Shown: positions 1-11,148 of the stretch, piece by piece
Layout: each line of letters begins with the position of its first letter
Numbering within the stretch: position 1 is the first letter of the stretch
The notes under the pieces: model-generated
The model's database searches: none
What the model was told of the DNA's origin: nothing
What the model saw: the letters and a program-made list of their open reading frames with translations, nothing else
Position numbers and translations under genes: made by a program
Source of the DNA: Pholiota molesta
Lineage: Eukaryota > Basidiomycota > Agaricomycetes > Agaricales > Strophariaceae
Length of the DNA stretch: 64,000 nt
NCBI GenBank assembly: GCA_014925825.1
Contig: JACGCK010000062.1
Coordinates: forward strand, 186,001-250,000
Reading direction: 5' to 3'

Positions 1-109
1 GAATCAACGCTGCTGCTCGCTGGTGGCGGCGATCCCGATTATTTTGGCACTACTGCTGCTAGTAGCTCACGATGTGTGTGACTTACCCTTCATTATCTTC
101 GGTTTATCA

Positions 110-1469
110 ATGAAGACTAGCAGGTCCGTCAATGAGATACCCACCCTTCCATTTGATGTTATTGAAACAATCATCGCTGTTCTTGCCACTGTCGATGACC
201 AGGACCTCTCCGCCGTCAAAACATGCTCTCTGACTTGCAGCTCCTTCCTCCATCTCTGCCGAAAACACATCTTCGCCTCCATCTCTCTAGATGTTTTTGG
301 GGCGTCGGAAAGCCCATTCCCCACCAGCCCCTGTTCCTGAAGCTGCTGGGCACCGCACCGGAGATCGTCCATTTTGTGCGCAAGCTATCCGTTGAGGTCT
401 TGGGCGACAAGTCTGTGACCGAGATTGAGTCCAAGAAGTTCTTCGACCTCGCGGAGGCGCTCAAAAGGTTTACCCGAATAGAGCACTTGACGATTGCCTC
501 TTATCAACGAAGTTGTCTTAGAGATGGCATCGTTCAGGATTGGCCCAACGTCGCGGAGTGTATACAAGATGCAGTACTGCACCTCCTCATGCTTCCAACG
601 CTCCGCGATCTCAAGCTGTCCGGACTCTTTCACTTCCCCATCTTAGAGCTGGCCCGCTGCACGCACTTGCGCGGTCTCTGCACTGAAACTTTCAGGGATC
701 CGGTGTATGATCAGAGTTCTTCGACATTGCACCCCCGCTCCCTCGTATTGGAGGAATATGATTTGGCACACAGGAGCTCCCAAGCTATGGAGAAACTGAT
801 GATGTTCGAGTGGCCGAATGGACAACCTTTCTTGGACTTCAGCCACCTCGTCAGGTTTTCTGCTCGGCGTGATCGCACAGACCATAAGGCCATGGAACTG
901 GCTCAACAAATTTTGCAGAGGACCGATCAAATCGACCGCATCGTCCTTGCGAGTACGCTTGCATTTCCATATCAAATGAAGCGAATTAATTGTTCACTGT
1001 TTATGATATTTTTTCACTAGTCGATAGTACAATGAAGCCATCGGTGTTGTTCGCCACAATTTGCCATTCCCTCAAAACGCTCAGAAGAATCCACCTGTAC
1101 TGCTACTTAGGCTATACATGGGATATTCTCATCGAGGTTTCTCGTCAGCTCAGACTTATACAAAATTGGCCAAACGTCCTGGAGGAGCTGATGGTTGGGG
1201 TTTCTCCTCCACCAGGAACTTCCGGCATGGCTACAGACTCTGCGTGGGGCATGCTCGATGAAGCCCTGCAGGGCTCGGGGTGGTCATCTTTAAAAAGTGT
1301 TGAAATTTCCATCCAAATGCCGAAGAACATTGCCAACCTATACCTCAAAGAAGGCGGTGCGGATTTCGAGAGTGCAATTCGGAATATGCCCCAAATACAA
1401 TTTCCCTTTCTTTCATCAAGCAGAGCCATTACTTTCAGTTTTTCAACTCCATTTCTGGCTTATAAGTAG
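110..1469 (+). pseudogene. F-box-like/leucine-rich protein, copy 1 (frame-disrupted)
   Basis: First of three paralogues in the window. The N-terminus from the ATG at 110 carries an F-box-like segment (a PFDVIETIIAVL stretch, then CSLTC and CRKHIFAS) typical of agaricomycete F-box/leucine-rich proteins, which usually act as substrate adaptors of SCF ubiquitin ligases. The body has weak leucine-rich repeats (LRDLKLSGL). Comparison with copy 2 puts an intron at about 953-1020 (GTACGC...CACTAG) and the stop at 1469. Between about 290 and 335, just after residue 60, the frame must shift by one base next to T and G runs, so the gene as written encodes only a short N-terminal fragment. It is either a real pseudogene or a base missing from the sequence. 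The F-box-like assignment is by motif only. Confidence 0.7.
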
Positions 1470-1569
1470 TGGGGATGTTTTTAATAATCCTTACAACTGC
1501 CCGTTTTCCATAGTCATATATCCCGGAGTGCATGACCCTTGGCTTCATGAAGCACAGGAGTAAGAACAA

Positions 1570-1737
1570 CTTACATGGTGTACCAGATATGGTTTTGCAT
1601 ATCTCACCCAAAACCATGTTACACACGCTGCTCGTCGCGTCTGGCTCAGTGGTTGCTCGAGGGTGCTCGCTACAGCTCGCTACCAGCTAGTCTAAAACAG
1701 ACCTTATAAATCAAATAATAATCGATTTGATATAATG
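1570..1737. other. Spacer between tandem F-box-like copies
   Basis: This is the only stretch of the tandem array with no counterpart in the other unit. It contains a TGGCTCAGTGGTT motif resembling a Pol III A box at about 1652, but no B box and no tRNA fold that I can find. An AT-rich tract precedes the second unit. No coding sequence is evident. Confidence 0.4.
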
Positions 1738-1807
1738 CTGCTCGCTGGTGGCACGGTCCCGATTATTTTTTCACTACGACTTACCCTTCGTTATCTTCGG
1801 TTTATCG

Positions 1808-3141
1808 ATGGAGACTAGCATGTCCGTCGATGAGAAACCCTCCATCCCCTTGGACGTCATTGAAACCATCATCGCGTTTCTTGCCGCCGTCGATGATCAG
1901 AAACTCTCCTCTGTCAAGACATGCTCCCTGACATGCAGATCTTTCCTCCATTTCTGCCGAAAACATATCTTCGCCTCTCTCTCTATCGATGTTTACGCGC
2001 CGCAGCCTCTATTCCCCCTCAGCCCCCGGTTCCAGCAGCTGTTCGCCAGCACACCGGAGATCGTCCACTTCGTCCGCACGCTCAAAATTGGGGTCTCCCA
2101 CAGCGAGTATACGCCAGAGTCCAAGGAGCTGTTCGACCTCGCGGACGCGCTCAGAACATTTACGCGCGTAGAGCACTTGACGATCACCTCTTATCGTAGA
2201 GGGATCGTTCAGGATTGGGCCAACGTCGCGGAGTGCCTGCAAGATGCCGCCCTTCACCTCCTCACGCTTCCAACGATCCGCGATCTCCGTGTATCCGGCC
2301 TCGCCCACTTCCCCATATTGGAGCTGACCCGATGCACGCACCTGCGCGGGCTCTGCACGGCATTTCTGCGGGATCCGGTGCTGCACGCGCGGTCGCCGAC
2401 GGTGCGGCCGCGCTCACTCGTGCTGGACGAATGTACTTTGGAGTGGGAAAGCGCTGAAGCTATGGCGGAACTGATCGCGTTCGCGTGGCGGGATGGACGC
2501 CCTTTTCTCGACTTCGCGCGCCTTAGGAGGTTTTATGCGCGGAGGAATAACATGGTTCAAGAGACCGCCGCGGTGACCCGACAGATCTTGCAGAGGGCCA
2601 ATGAAGTCGACTGCGTCGCCCTTGATTGTACGCGTTCATGAACTCATGCGGATTATTTGTTCACCATCCATGCCATTTTTGTTTGCTAGTCGATACCGAG
2701 GCTGAAACGAAGTTATCGTCGTTATTTGACATACTTCGCCCGTCCCTCAAATCGCTCAGAAGACTCGACCTGCACTTCTACATATCTGGCACATTGGATT
2801 TTCCCGTCAAGCTCGCCGATCAGCTCAAGCTCATACGAGACTCGCCAAACGTACTGGAGGGGCTGACGGTTTATATGTTTCCTAAAACATACGCTTCCGA
2901 CCTCACTACCACCTCTTGGTGGGGCAGGCTCGATGAAGCCTTTGAGGGCCCGGGGTGGTCGTCTTTGAAGAGAGTGGCGATTACAATCGAAATGGCGAAG
3001 ATCGTATCCGGGATCTACCACAAACGAGAGGGTGCGGGTTTTTTCGATAGGGCACTTCAAAATATGCCCCACAGACAATTTCCCGTTCTTTCGTCAAGCA
3101 AAGCCATTACTTTCAGCCTTGCATTTCAAGTTGGATCCTAG
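1808..3141 (+). CDS. F-box-like/leucine-rich protein, copy 2
   Basis: Intact tandem paralogue of the gene at 110. Exon 1 is 1808-2627 and exon 2 is 2690-3141; the 62-nt intron begins GTACGC and ends TTGCTAG, and the phase-1 junction restores one frame, giving about 423 aa. The N-terminal 50 residues are F-box-like (IPLDVIETIIAFL, CSLTCRSFLHFCRKH); the rest holds irregular leucine-rich segments. Start choice: METSMSVDEKP aligns with the starts of both paralogues, although the reading frame is open upstream to 1748. By family this would be an SCF-type adaptor in the cytoplasm or nucleus with unknown substrate. The neighbourhood, a direct tandem duplication including flanking DNA, fits the lineage-specific expansion of this family in mushrooms. 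Confidence 0.8.
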
Positions 3142-3337
3142 GTAGTGGGAATGTCTTTATCTATACTTATAAGTAGCTGCCCATTTTCCATAATTATATT
3201 TCCTGGACTGCATGACACTGGTCTTGGTACTTGGTGTAAGCAAGAATAATTCGAACTCAAATGAAATTAGCGCAACACACTTCCATATCATATAAGAACG
3301 TCACAGTACGCGATCTATCAATCCCCAACACCTGTCC

Positions 3338-4483
3338 TATGTTCCACCCATACCGACAACACCCACCGTGTCGCGGATCTTCGCGATCTCGCTAGGCGTC
3401 AGCGATCCTTTCGTCGCGCACAAAAAGTCCTCGAAAGCCAGATTAATATCCGTCTCGGTCTTGAACTCTTGTCTACAAGACACGCAGAGCGTGAATCAGC
3501 ACAAACGCACCCCAAGGGCAGGACAACGTGCGTACCGCAAGAACGCGTACAGCCGCTCCCAGAAGGCGGGGTCGGCGACGATGTCGTGGAACGTCGACAG
3601 GCTCTCGGGACGGCTGATGGAGCTCGGGAGGCCCTGGTCCAGGGTCAGGACGATGTCCTTCTCCACTGCGCCAGGGGTATCGCTGGACGGTGAGGGCGAA
3701 AGCACGACACTGGGGATGCGCTGATGCTTGCCGCCCTTCGGGCGCGCGCTCGGGTCGCCGAGCGAGCCGGAGCCAAAAGGATTCGCTTTCGCGGGCGTAG
3801 TGGGCGCGGCCATCGTCACGTCTGCGGGTGTGCTTTCTGTCGGGGTGGTGCGGGTGGTGCTGGTGCTGCTGTCGGGTCCCAGTGGTGTCCGGGCTTGACC
3901 ATCAAATTCACGGTATCCCCGTCCTTGATCGTGTACTCGCGGAGGAGCTTGGCGTCGGCGAGGGCTTTGCCTTTCAACACGAGGCGCTGGACGTCGGCGG
4001 GGGGTGCAGAGGGCTGCGCTGCGAGCTGGGCTTTTATAGCGGCGACGGTGTCGGTGGGCTCCACGCGCAGGGTGAAGGTCGCGGCAGGCTTGAGGCTCTT
4101 GAACGTCACGGAGAGCGAGGCTGGGTGCAGGGGCGTCAGATGCGAGGCAGACACGTTATGCGAGGCGAGGCGAGGCGCGTTAACGGTTACTTACCTGAGG
4201 AGGATCCCGTGGGCTCGAGCTGGGGCGTGCGGTGGGGGGGCGGCGGCACTGCAACCTGTTGTTATATAGACAATCAGCGATCGTGGCCGTTGTCGGTTTC
4301 CACCGAGATTGATGCATGAGGTCAGACAGGGGCAGATGGAGGGAAGGATCTAACCGGAAGGACGGGGACTCTCTTGAGCGAGTGCGCGGGCGACTGCTGA
4401 TAATCGTCCGCGTAGGTGATAGGCTGTGTCGCCAGCGTGTTCAAGAACGTCCGCGCGATTGCTCTTTCCGCCTGTTCTGCCAT
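3338..4483 (-). CDS. GET5: Get5/Mdy2-like ubiquitin-like domain protein
   Basis: In the GET pathway, Get4-Get5 hands tail-anchored membrane proteins from Sgt2 to Get3. The order seen here is an N-terminal Get4-binding-like segment in exon 1 (4355-4483; RTFLNTLATQPITYADDY and LKRVPVLP), a proline-rich exon 2 (4195-4255), a ubiquitin-like domain in exon 3 from 4120 (LVLKGKALAD...DTVNLMVKPG), a Ser/Thr-rich linker, and a C-terminal segment beginning FWERLYAFLR that splices at about 3535 to a last exon ending at 3338, corresponding to the Get5 dimerisation region. Between the ubiquitin-like domain and the linker (about 3820-3900) the frame must move by one base; I found no acceptable intron, so a missing base is suspected. 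The start was chosen at 4483 because it opens the conserved N-terminal helix. Divergent from the complex I subunit gene with about 240 bp between the ATGs. Confidence 0.75.
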
Positions 4484-4722
4484 GTCGTCTGATCGATCGT
4501 CTCCCTAGTTCCTGAGCTGTGCAATGTGCGTTAAGAAATCCTACGCAGGTATGTTCTGATAGAAAGCAAGGCAGTGAGGCAGTGACGGCAACTCCTGACA
4601 TTGCGACATTGCGGTGGCAGTGCTGCACACACGTGATGTCACGCGTACCACTAAGTGACACCGTCACACTCTACCGACAGCCAACCCGAATTCAACCTTC
4701 AGTAATTCCCTAAACATCACAA

Positions 4723-5347
4723 ATGGCGGTATGTTTTCCGTTCAACTCTCATTTTAAACACGGTCATTGACAGTTCGAATAGTCAGGATTCTCCTGGGGT
4801 GGAGGTGCGCACGCAGCATTCAAAACAAGACCCTCGACGCTAACCAATTTTCAGGCCGTTCTCGGTGCTTCAGCTACTGGCAGGAGTTCCAGAAAGTGCG
4901 TCGAAACCACCGCCGTCCGCGCATCTGACTCCGCCCTAACACATGTTCCAGTGCTACGCCCAGACAGACCATCCCTCGGAATGCGCACCGCAACGACAGG
5001 ACTACCTCGAATGCCTGCACCACAGCAAGCAGGTGCGTGTCCCCACTCCCTCCCGGTTAAGTATGATCATTCTCACTGACCTTCCATCACGTTCCGCTCC
5101 GCTCTCCTTCGCACACGCGTTGCCCTCTTCTATCCTCCCCTTCTGCCTTCTGCCTTCTGTTGCGTCATCCGGCGTCCCGCAGAACCAACGTAACAGCGCA
5201 GTGCTCGCCGAGTACACACGCAAAGCCGAGCAGCTGGCGAAGGAGCAGCAGCACAGGGACAAGGCCGCGGCCGGCGGAGGCACGCACAGCGCCAGTCCGG
5301 TCAAGAGCGGCGACAAGCCAGAGGAGACGCCGCCGCCCGCAAAATAA
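4723..5347 (+). CDS. NDUFS5: Complex I subunit NDUFS5-like (15 kDa CHCH protein)
   Basis: Small accessory subunit of mitochondrial NADH:ubiquinone oxidoreductase, imported to the intermembrane space. Five exons are inferred: 4723-4728, 4783-4804, 4855-4895, 4952-5032 and 5183-5347, giving about 104 aa. Exon 1 is only ATGGCG. The twin CX9C (CHCH) pattern is complete: CFSYWQEFQKC is the first pair and CAPQRQDYLEC the second, disulfide-forming in the Mia40 pathway. The segment KCYAQTDHPSEC and the following YLECLHHSK are characteristic of this subunit in fungi and animals. A charged Lys/Glu-rich tail follows. All junctions keep frame and use GT..AG. Divergently transcribed from GET5. Confidence 0.85.
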
Positions 5348-6325
5348 CGGCGTGCACGCGCGTGCTGCTATATCTTATCTCGTGTACACCTCCTTCATTC
5401 ATCCAATGCAAAGACACACGCTTTCCCGCAGACAATGTCCTAGGCACGGCGTCCGCTGTCCCCGAGGGTATTCTCGTATCTCCATTCCAATGGAATGGCA
5501 GCTCGCGATCGTGATTCGTCGTAAGGCCACCTTCCGTCAACCTGTCAGAAGTGAAAACGTGGTTTCCTTTCCGCCTGAACCCTGCAGCAATAAGCAAGGC
5601 ACTAAGCAAAGACAGACAGTGGCTGGAATGCAAGCACCTGCTATTGGCGTGGAACTTATCGCCTCCGCAACCCAAACTGCGCTTTTATGAGCATGGTATG
5701 AACGGCTATCAGTGTATTTGCAGGGTATCCCGATCCGCAGATCAGGGTAATTTCGGCCATGCCGAAGAGACCGTCTATGAGAGTGGCATATCTAAACTTG
5801 TCGCGGGATGCGGCGCGTTCTTTCCATTCAGCGCATTGCATTGTGCTATGATCACTGGCTCTTTTTCTGTTACAATTCTATTTCACGACGGAACAACTCC
5901 TGAACATTACGATCAACACTCCGCTTAAGAATTGCAAATCTCCTTGAACATGCTGAATGCTTGCCAGCTTTTCACAGATATTACATGGTGCCAGCATGCC
6001 CTCGATGAACATCACCGAAGCACTTCTGAGCGCAGTCCATAGACCCGTTCCGTAGACGACGCTCAGTGCAATATAATACGAAGTGTACACTATTGTTACA
6101 AGTATTTTACAGACAGCTATTAACCATAATCAATGCAAATATGAAATCCTCGGTGAAGAATAGGAATAGGAATGTTAGGAGTTCCGAAAGAATATTAAAA
6201 AAACAACAAGCATCAGACTGCAACAGAATGGTTAGGAGTAATAATACGAAAGCATGAATGAAGACTGCCAGAACACGACAACAGCGGGATGGATGCCAGG
6301 CGAACGTACGATCCCGGCCGAGTCG
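5348..6325. other. Non-coding spacer
   Basis: Holds the 3' flanks of the complex I subunit gene and of the membrane-protein gene on the other strand. It becomes AT-rich toward 6060-6250. Only short overlapping ORFs with no family resemblance are present. Confidence 0.5.
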
Positions 6326-7128
6326 CTATGAAACTGAGTCAATCTCGGTATGCCATGGAATCGTCGCCACGCCGATTGTATGTCTGGTAATAGGATATTC
6401 TTCGAACTCGTCCGGCTTTTGCTGGCGGACGACAGGCTGGATGAGGGCCGCTGTGAATGGGGTGATCGGCGAGGGCATGGCGATCATGACGACGATGTCC
6501 AGCGCCTCGGGGCGCCGTATTCCGTCGTGTCTGGCCCGTCTGGCGCCGACTGCTGCTTGCGCTCGTGGAAGGGCGTCATGAAGGCGGCGATGTTCCTGGG
6601 ATATATGGCTGCACGGCGTCGCCGCTCTGGTTCTGCTCGATCGTGCTCCGTGCCTCCAAGTCTCGGTCTGCGTCCGAAGCCGGCGCTTCCTTCGGGTGGC
6701 GTAGCAAGGTCATCGAGAGCGGCTGCGGGGTACGTACGAGGGAGTCAGCGGGGTGCTTGGGACGGCCAGGACGTGAGCGCTACATACGGTCGTGTACATC
6801 CACTTGTCCTCGATTATCGGCTCCCGAGCGGGTGCTCGTAGAACGCGGGCTGCTTCTGCGGCACGTCCTGCTGCCTCGGCTGGCCCCACGCATCGAGCCC
6901 GCTGAACAGCCCGTCCTGGCGCCGCGCGAGGAAGCGCCGCCGCGAGCCGATCCCGCACCCGACGAAGATGAGCAGGAGCACGACGAAGGTGATGAGGAAG
7001 CCGAAGAAGTAGTTCGCCCCGTGCGCGGCCATCCCGCCGCCGCCGCTGCTGCCACCGCTGCCCGCGGTGCCCATGGCCATGCTGACGCTCGCGCCCGCGG
7101 CGGGCGTGGTGGTGGTGGTGGAAGACAT
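6326..7128 (-). CDS. Single-pass membrane protein, frame-disrupted
   Basis: Starting at MSSTTTTTPAAG (7128), the protein has a short Gly/Ser-rich extracellular or luminal stretch, one strong transmembrane helix (residues about 45-62, FFGFLITFVVLLLIFVGCGI), an Arg-rich stop-transfer (RRRFLARR), and a cytoplasmic tail ending around 6326. The layout fits small single-pass proteins common in agaricomycetes, function unknown. Between the tail segments YEHPLG and EPIIEDKWMYTT the frame shifts at a GGG run (about 6823). An intron follows (GTATGT...CGCAG), and a second shift at a CCCC run (about 6509) is needed to reach the C-terminal VVMIAMPSP motif. At least one further change of frame lies between them and I could not resolve that exon. 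The full-length protein is therefore inferred. Not recognised beyond this. Confidence 0.55.
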
Positions 7129-8947
7129 AGTGGGAAGGGGTGGAGGGGCGGAGAGCGATGGGGGGGGAGCGGCGGCCTGGGCGAGTTTACATAGCAAGTC
7201 CAAGAGACGCCAGAGGCCTCTCGCCGAGCGATCGGCAGCGCTGTTTCAACTTAGATGACAAACCGTCTATGATGTCGTGCGCTATTTTTGCACTCTTCCC
7301 TTCCTCGCCCGCACCCGGCTGGTGCCCCGGGCCTCGTCGTCCCGGACGGGCGTGGCTGGGTGCTGGTTCTCATATGGAAGGGGCAGCCGTGTGCGTGGGA
7401 CTTGTTCTCTCTGCTCGTGCGTTTTCGTGGACCCTGGCGGCGCCATTACCGCACAATTAGCGCGTGTAGTGGTCAGGATAAAAATAGAATAAATCTCATC
7501 TTGCTCGATCGAGCGGAGGGAGAGGGAAATTACTTGACTGGAAGCGTCAATCTGGGAGTATAAGAAGCTCTCATAAACCCAAATGAGAGTCCAGCTAACT
7601 AGGAAAACTCAGCGGAAGAATCTCTACTTCCTACACGCTTCAACACCGCTTTGTTCTCGGACTAGATCGAGGCGTCCATTGCTCTGCCAGTCAAGTACTT
7701 ACTATTAGAGCACTTGTCGAACACTTGTCTTCGTGAACCTTCCGCCAGAGAAGGGAGCCAGTAATACTTGGATGAGCGTTTCTTAAAAGCTGGGAAACAT
7801 CCGAAAGCGGATCAATGGCTGTCATTCGAGAACTCTTAATTCGCCGACGTTTCTTCGAAGGAAAGGAACATAGCAGTTCAGCAGCTTAATACTCCAGATT
7901 AAGCAAGCACTCAAATTCAAGAATCGATCTCTTATTGTATATTGGACTATCGTCCAAGTTATGTGATATGCTTTCTGCGCGTTTATATGATCATATTATG
8001 ATGGTTTCCGACAATGCAGTCTCCCACAATGCATACCCATCAGTATTTTTGGAGGAGAAATTCACTCGACCATATGCGTATTCTTCTAAAGTCATAACAA
8101 GTCTGTGCTTCAACAAGACCCGCCGTCTTGCCTTGTCAAAAGAGGCAGGTAGCCGACCGTCGCGTTATTTTCATCTCATTCTCATTCTCACGGGAACTGA
8201 TTGGGAACTGAATGTCTTTCCAACTTCAATGGTGGGAAGCTAATCTAGAGCCTTGTATTGACCAACTGCTGAACCATGATTAGTGCAGTGGGCGCGAGAG
8301 AAATGTTGACAAGGACGGAGACTGCCATTGGACTGCCATGCAACAGGGCGCTATGTTCGATGATTTCTGACATGGCCCTAAAAGGGACACATAGAGTTTC
8401 TTAAGGATATTCGCCTGCAGAGACCCGGCGCCACTCCCACTGACGGCCTATAAGCGAGTTGGAGTAGTATAACTTTGTACCATGGACAAAAAAATACATT
8501 AGGTCCTGGTTGACTCGTAATGTATTTCTTAATTCAATGGTATCATGTCGCTCCCATGGTGTTATCAACCATGATCAATTGCGAAAACATATTTGAGATC
8601 ATCAATCAAGCGAGGAACAGGAAATATGAAGAAGAAAAAATACCCTTTCTTTACTGACGACCACCGTTCAGGCTCATATTGGCTCATATTCATAAAGCTT
8701 ACACAAGATCATCAAATTAGTACTTGCACCTGTGTCAAGATAGATAAAAGGAACGAGGCAGACCAATTGCAGGCATGCAAGGTATGCCACAACATATCAA
8801 GGTATTTAACAGGCCGAAGACAGATTGAACACTAGAAAGAAACAAGGAACTGAGTAAACTTTATAAAAGAAAGCAGCCATCAAAAAGGATATGTATGATT
8901 TTTCACTCGCCCACTAAATGGAGACATCAGGTCGACTTCCTGCCTCC
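7129..8947. other. Non-coding spacer
   Basis: A 1.8 kb stretch with no ORF resembling a protein family. It contains the promoter side of the membrane-protein gene, AT-rich DNA from about 7560, and the 3' flank of the SRRM1-like gene. A 10-bp inverted repeat is listed separately. Confidence 0.5.
8492..8527. repeat. Short perfect inverted repeat
   Basis: The arms AAATACATTA (8492-8501) and TAATGTATTT (8518-8527) are perfect complements separated by 16 nt. It could form a small hairpin or be the scar of a small element. It lies 420 bp beyond the 3' end of the SRRM1-like gene and may be chance in AT-rich DNA. Confidence 0.4.
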
Positions 8948-10802
8948 TCAAATCCTCGCCTCGCTCTTCTTGCGCGATCGCAGCACTTTATTCCTCAGCG
9001 CCTTCTCCTTGAGCTCGTTCTCTCGCTTTTCGAGCTCCAGTTTACTGGCGTGCTAAAAAGCATAACAATGCAAGAAAGAAAAACAAAATATGGATCAGTA
9101 CATGTTCAGACACCGGAAATTGTGTTAGAATTCCGCACATCATCACCAAGCTCTTCCCACTTACTTTTCCTGCGCTCGACCTCGGCCTGGCCCTTGATCT
9201 TCAGCTCGCCGGAGCCGCCAGAGCCACCAGCACTCGGCCGGTCCACGTCCATCCGGCTATCGCCCCGGCGGGGTGGGCGCGGCGACACCGAGCGCGAGTG
9301 CGAGCGCGCACGGGAGTCGGACTGGGAGCGGGATGGCGAGCGCGACGGACTGGCGCGCCGCTTGGCCGCGCGCCCCGCACCCCGACCGGCGGCCGGTTTC
9401 CGGTCCATGCTGGGGCTTCTGCGGCGCGGCGGGGGCGGCGAGCGCGACTGCGAGCGGAGTCCGACGGGCTGCGCCGGCGGCGCCGGGGGCTCATGCTCCG
9501 TTTGCGGCCGACGGGCGTGCCGCTGCGCCTGCGCTGGTATTTGCGCGGGGCGACCGCGACCGGCTCCGCGAGCCCGACGGGGTTGGGGACGGGCGGCGGC
9601 GTCTGGGAGGGCTGCGGCTGCTCCTGCCTTTGACCCGACGCACTTGCTCGCGAGGGGGTTGACCGAAGGCTCCCGTGGGCGCCTTCGACTAGGCGGTGGA
9701 GGCGAGCGGGAAACTGAACGCGAAGGAGAGCGCCGAGGCGGGGTTGGTCTGCGGCCAGGGGACGACCGTCTTCTAGGAGGTGGGGGAGACCGCGAACGGC
9801 TGCGAGACCGCGAGCTCTCATCACGACCAAGGGAGCCACGACGAGGTGGTGACCTATATCTGCGTGGGGAGAACGGGAACCTTTTGGCGTTATGGACCTA
9901 GATTGACGTTGGTGCGGTGGTGGTGAACGAGAGAATCGGCGCCGAGGAGGCTGTTTAGATGTGAGATCCAGAGCAGACAGATAGTATCAAAAACACTCAC
10001 ACCACTAGGACCTCCGCCCCTGTTACCCCACCCAGAGTCCCGAGGTCTGTCGCCGCTCGCTCGTCGAACCCTCCACGTCCGCCTCTACCGCCACGGCCCC
10101 TTCCACGTCCGTCTCCGCGTCCACCGCGTCCACCCCCACCACGTTCGCTGTCGCGTATTTCGTCCAGACGGGCACGTCGGTCACGTTCGTCGATGGCGCG
10201 CGTGTCACCCTCGCGGGCTTTCCGCATCTCCTCCTTCTTCTGCTCGACGAAGGTCCGAGGGACACCGGTGACGTCCTGTTGTGCTTCGAGTAGGAGCTTC
10301 CAGAGAGAGTCCATGAAGGTCGGGGTATCTTTGGTCAAGAAGCCTGTCAGGTTGATTTGCATTTTCCTGGGTCTGGGGTCTAGAACCGACGCAAAGGTTT
10401 AGAAGGGTGAGCCTCAAGGAATGGAAGAGAACGCACAGGTTGTGATTCGTCTTCCAAAAGACCCATAGCATATTCGACGACGACTTCATCCTCAAACCCA
10501 ATGAGCTCAATGATCTTTTTTATCCATGGCCTGATGACGTTCAAATTGACTTCCTCATGTCAACCTATTGCGGCAAGCAGTTTTCGTGAGAGGAATCGAG
10601 GTCTTCATCAGGTCTGCTTACCTTCTTTTCGAATTCAGCAGGAAACTTCATGGATTTGAGCAGTTTGAGCTCTTTGTCAGAAAAGCGCCTGTCCTGGTCC
10701 GCTGAAGTGCCCTTGAAGAAGCCTTGAAAAAGTGAGGAAGAACAAGGATGTGAGTATGGCAGAGGAACACCATGCTTCGAAATTCTCACCAGCGTCCGCC
10801 AT
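8948..10802 (-). CDS. SRRM1-like PWI-domain SR splicing protein
   Basis: Homologue of SRRM1/SRm160, a nuclear splicing coactivator that binds nucleic acid through its PWI domain. Exon 1 (10790-10802) encodes MADA; exon 2 (10622-10722) reads FFKGTSADQDRRFSDKELKL; exon 3 (10437-10564) carries the PWI signature VIRPWI and GFEDEVVVEYAMG; exon 4 onward has MQINLTGFL, KKEEMRKAREG, RGG repeats and then a long Arg/Ser-rich domain (about 9100-9960). The last exon (8948-9052) is a short Lys/Glu/Arg tail. Two single-base losses break the PWI region: after VDMRK at about 10550 and before RKMQINL at about 10368. The RS region also switches frame. A plausible splicing gene read through imperfect sequence; exon ends inside the RS domain are uncertain. 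Confidence 0.8.
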
Positions 10803-11148
10803 CGTTGAAGTATGGAAAGAGGTGGCAGTTACGTCCAATCTCCAATGCAAGTGTGCCAAAGCGGGGTGAGCAAAAACCGTGTGAAATAATTTCCTTATTA
10901 CGTTCACTCAGAATTCCTGACTCCTAGACTCGGTTTCTTCCTTCGCTCATCAATGACGCCGCGGAACTCTCAACGCACTGAACAGCGCAGTATAATAAAC
11001 AACCTCGTCAGTAATTCTCTCATCCGTTCAAGAATATTCGTGTGTTTGATTATGTGTGCTTGTGGTCTGCCACAGACACCGTCTATCTGGCTACATTTGT
11101 TGCTACTCTTACGGGATATTCTGCTGCTTCGACAAAAGGCTATCGAAT

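Noticed and set aside
1640..1700. Possible tRNA gene (A-box-like TGGCTCAGTGG)
   Set aside because: No B box, no anticodon arm and no T-run terminator at a suitable distance.
4483..4723. GET5 and NDUFS5 as a functional pair
   Set aside because: They are divergent neighbours with a shared 240-bp promoter region but act in unrelated processes; adjacency alone is not evidence of joint function.
8918..9901. 327-codon plus-strand ORF rich in Arg and Gly
   Set aside because: It is the antisense of the RS-rich domain of the SRRM1-like gene; long antisense frames are expected opposite GC-rich Arg/Ser repeats.
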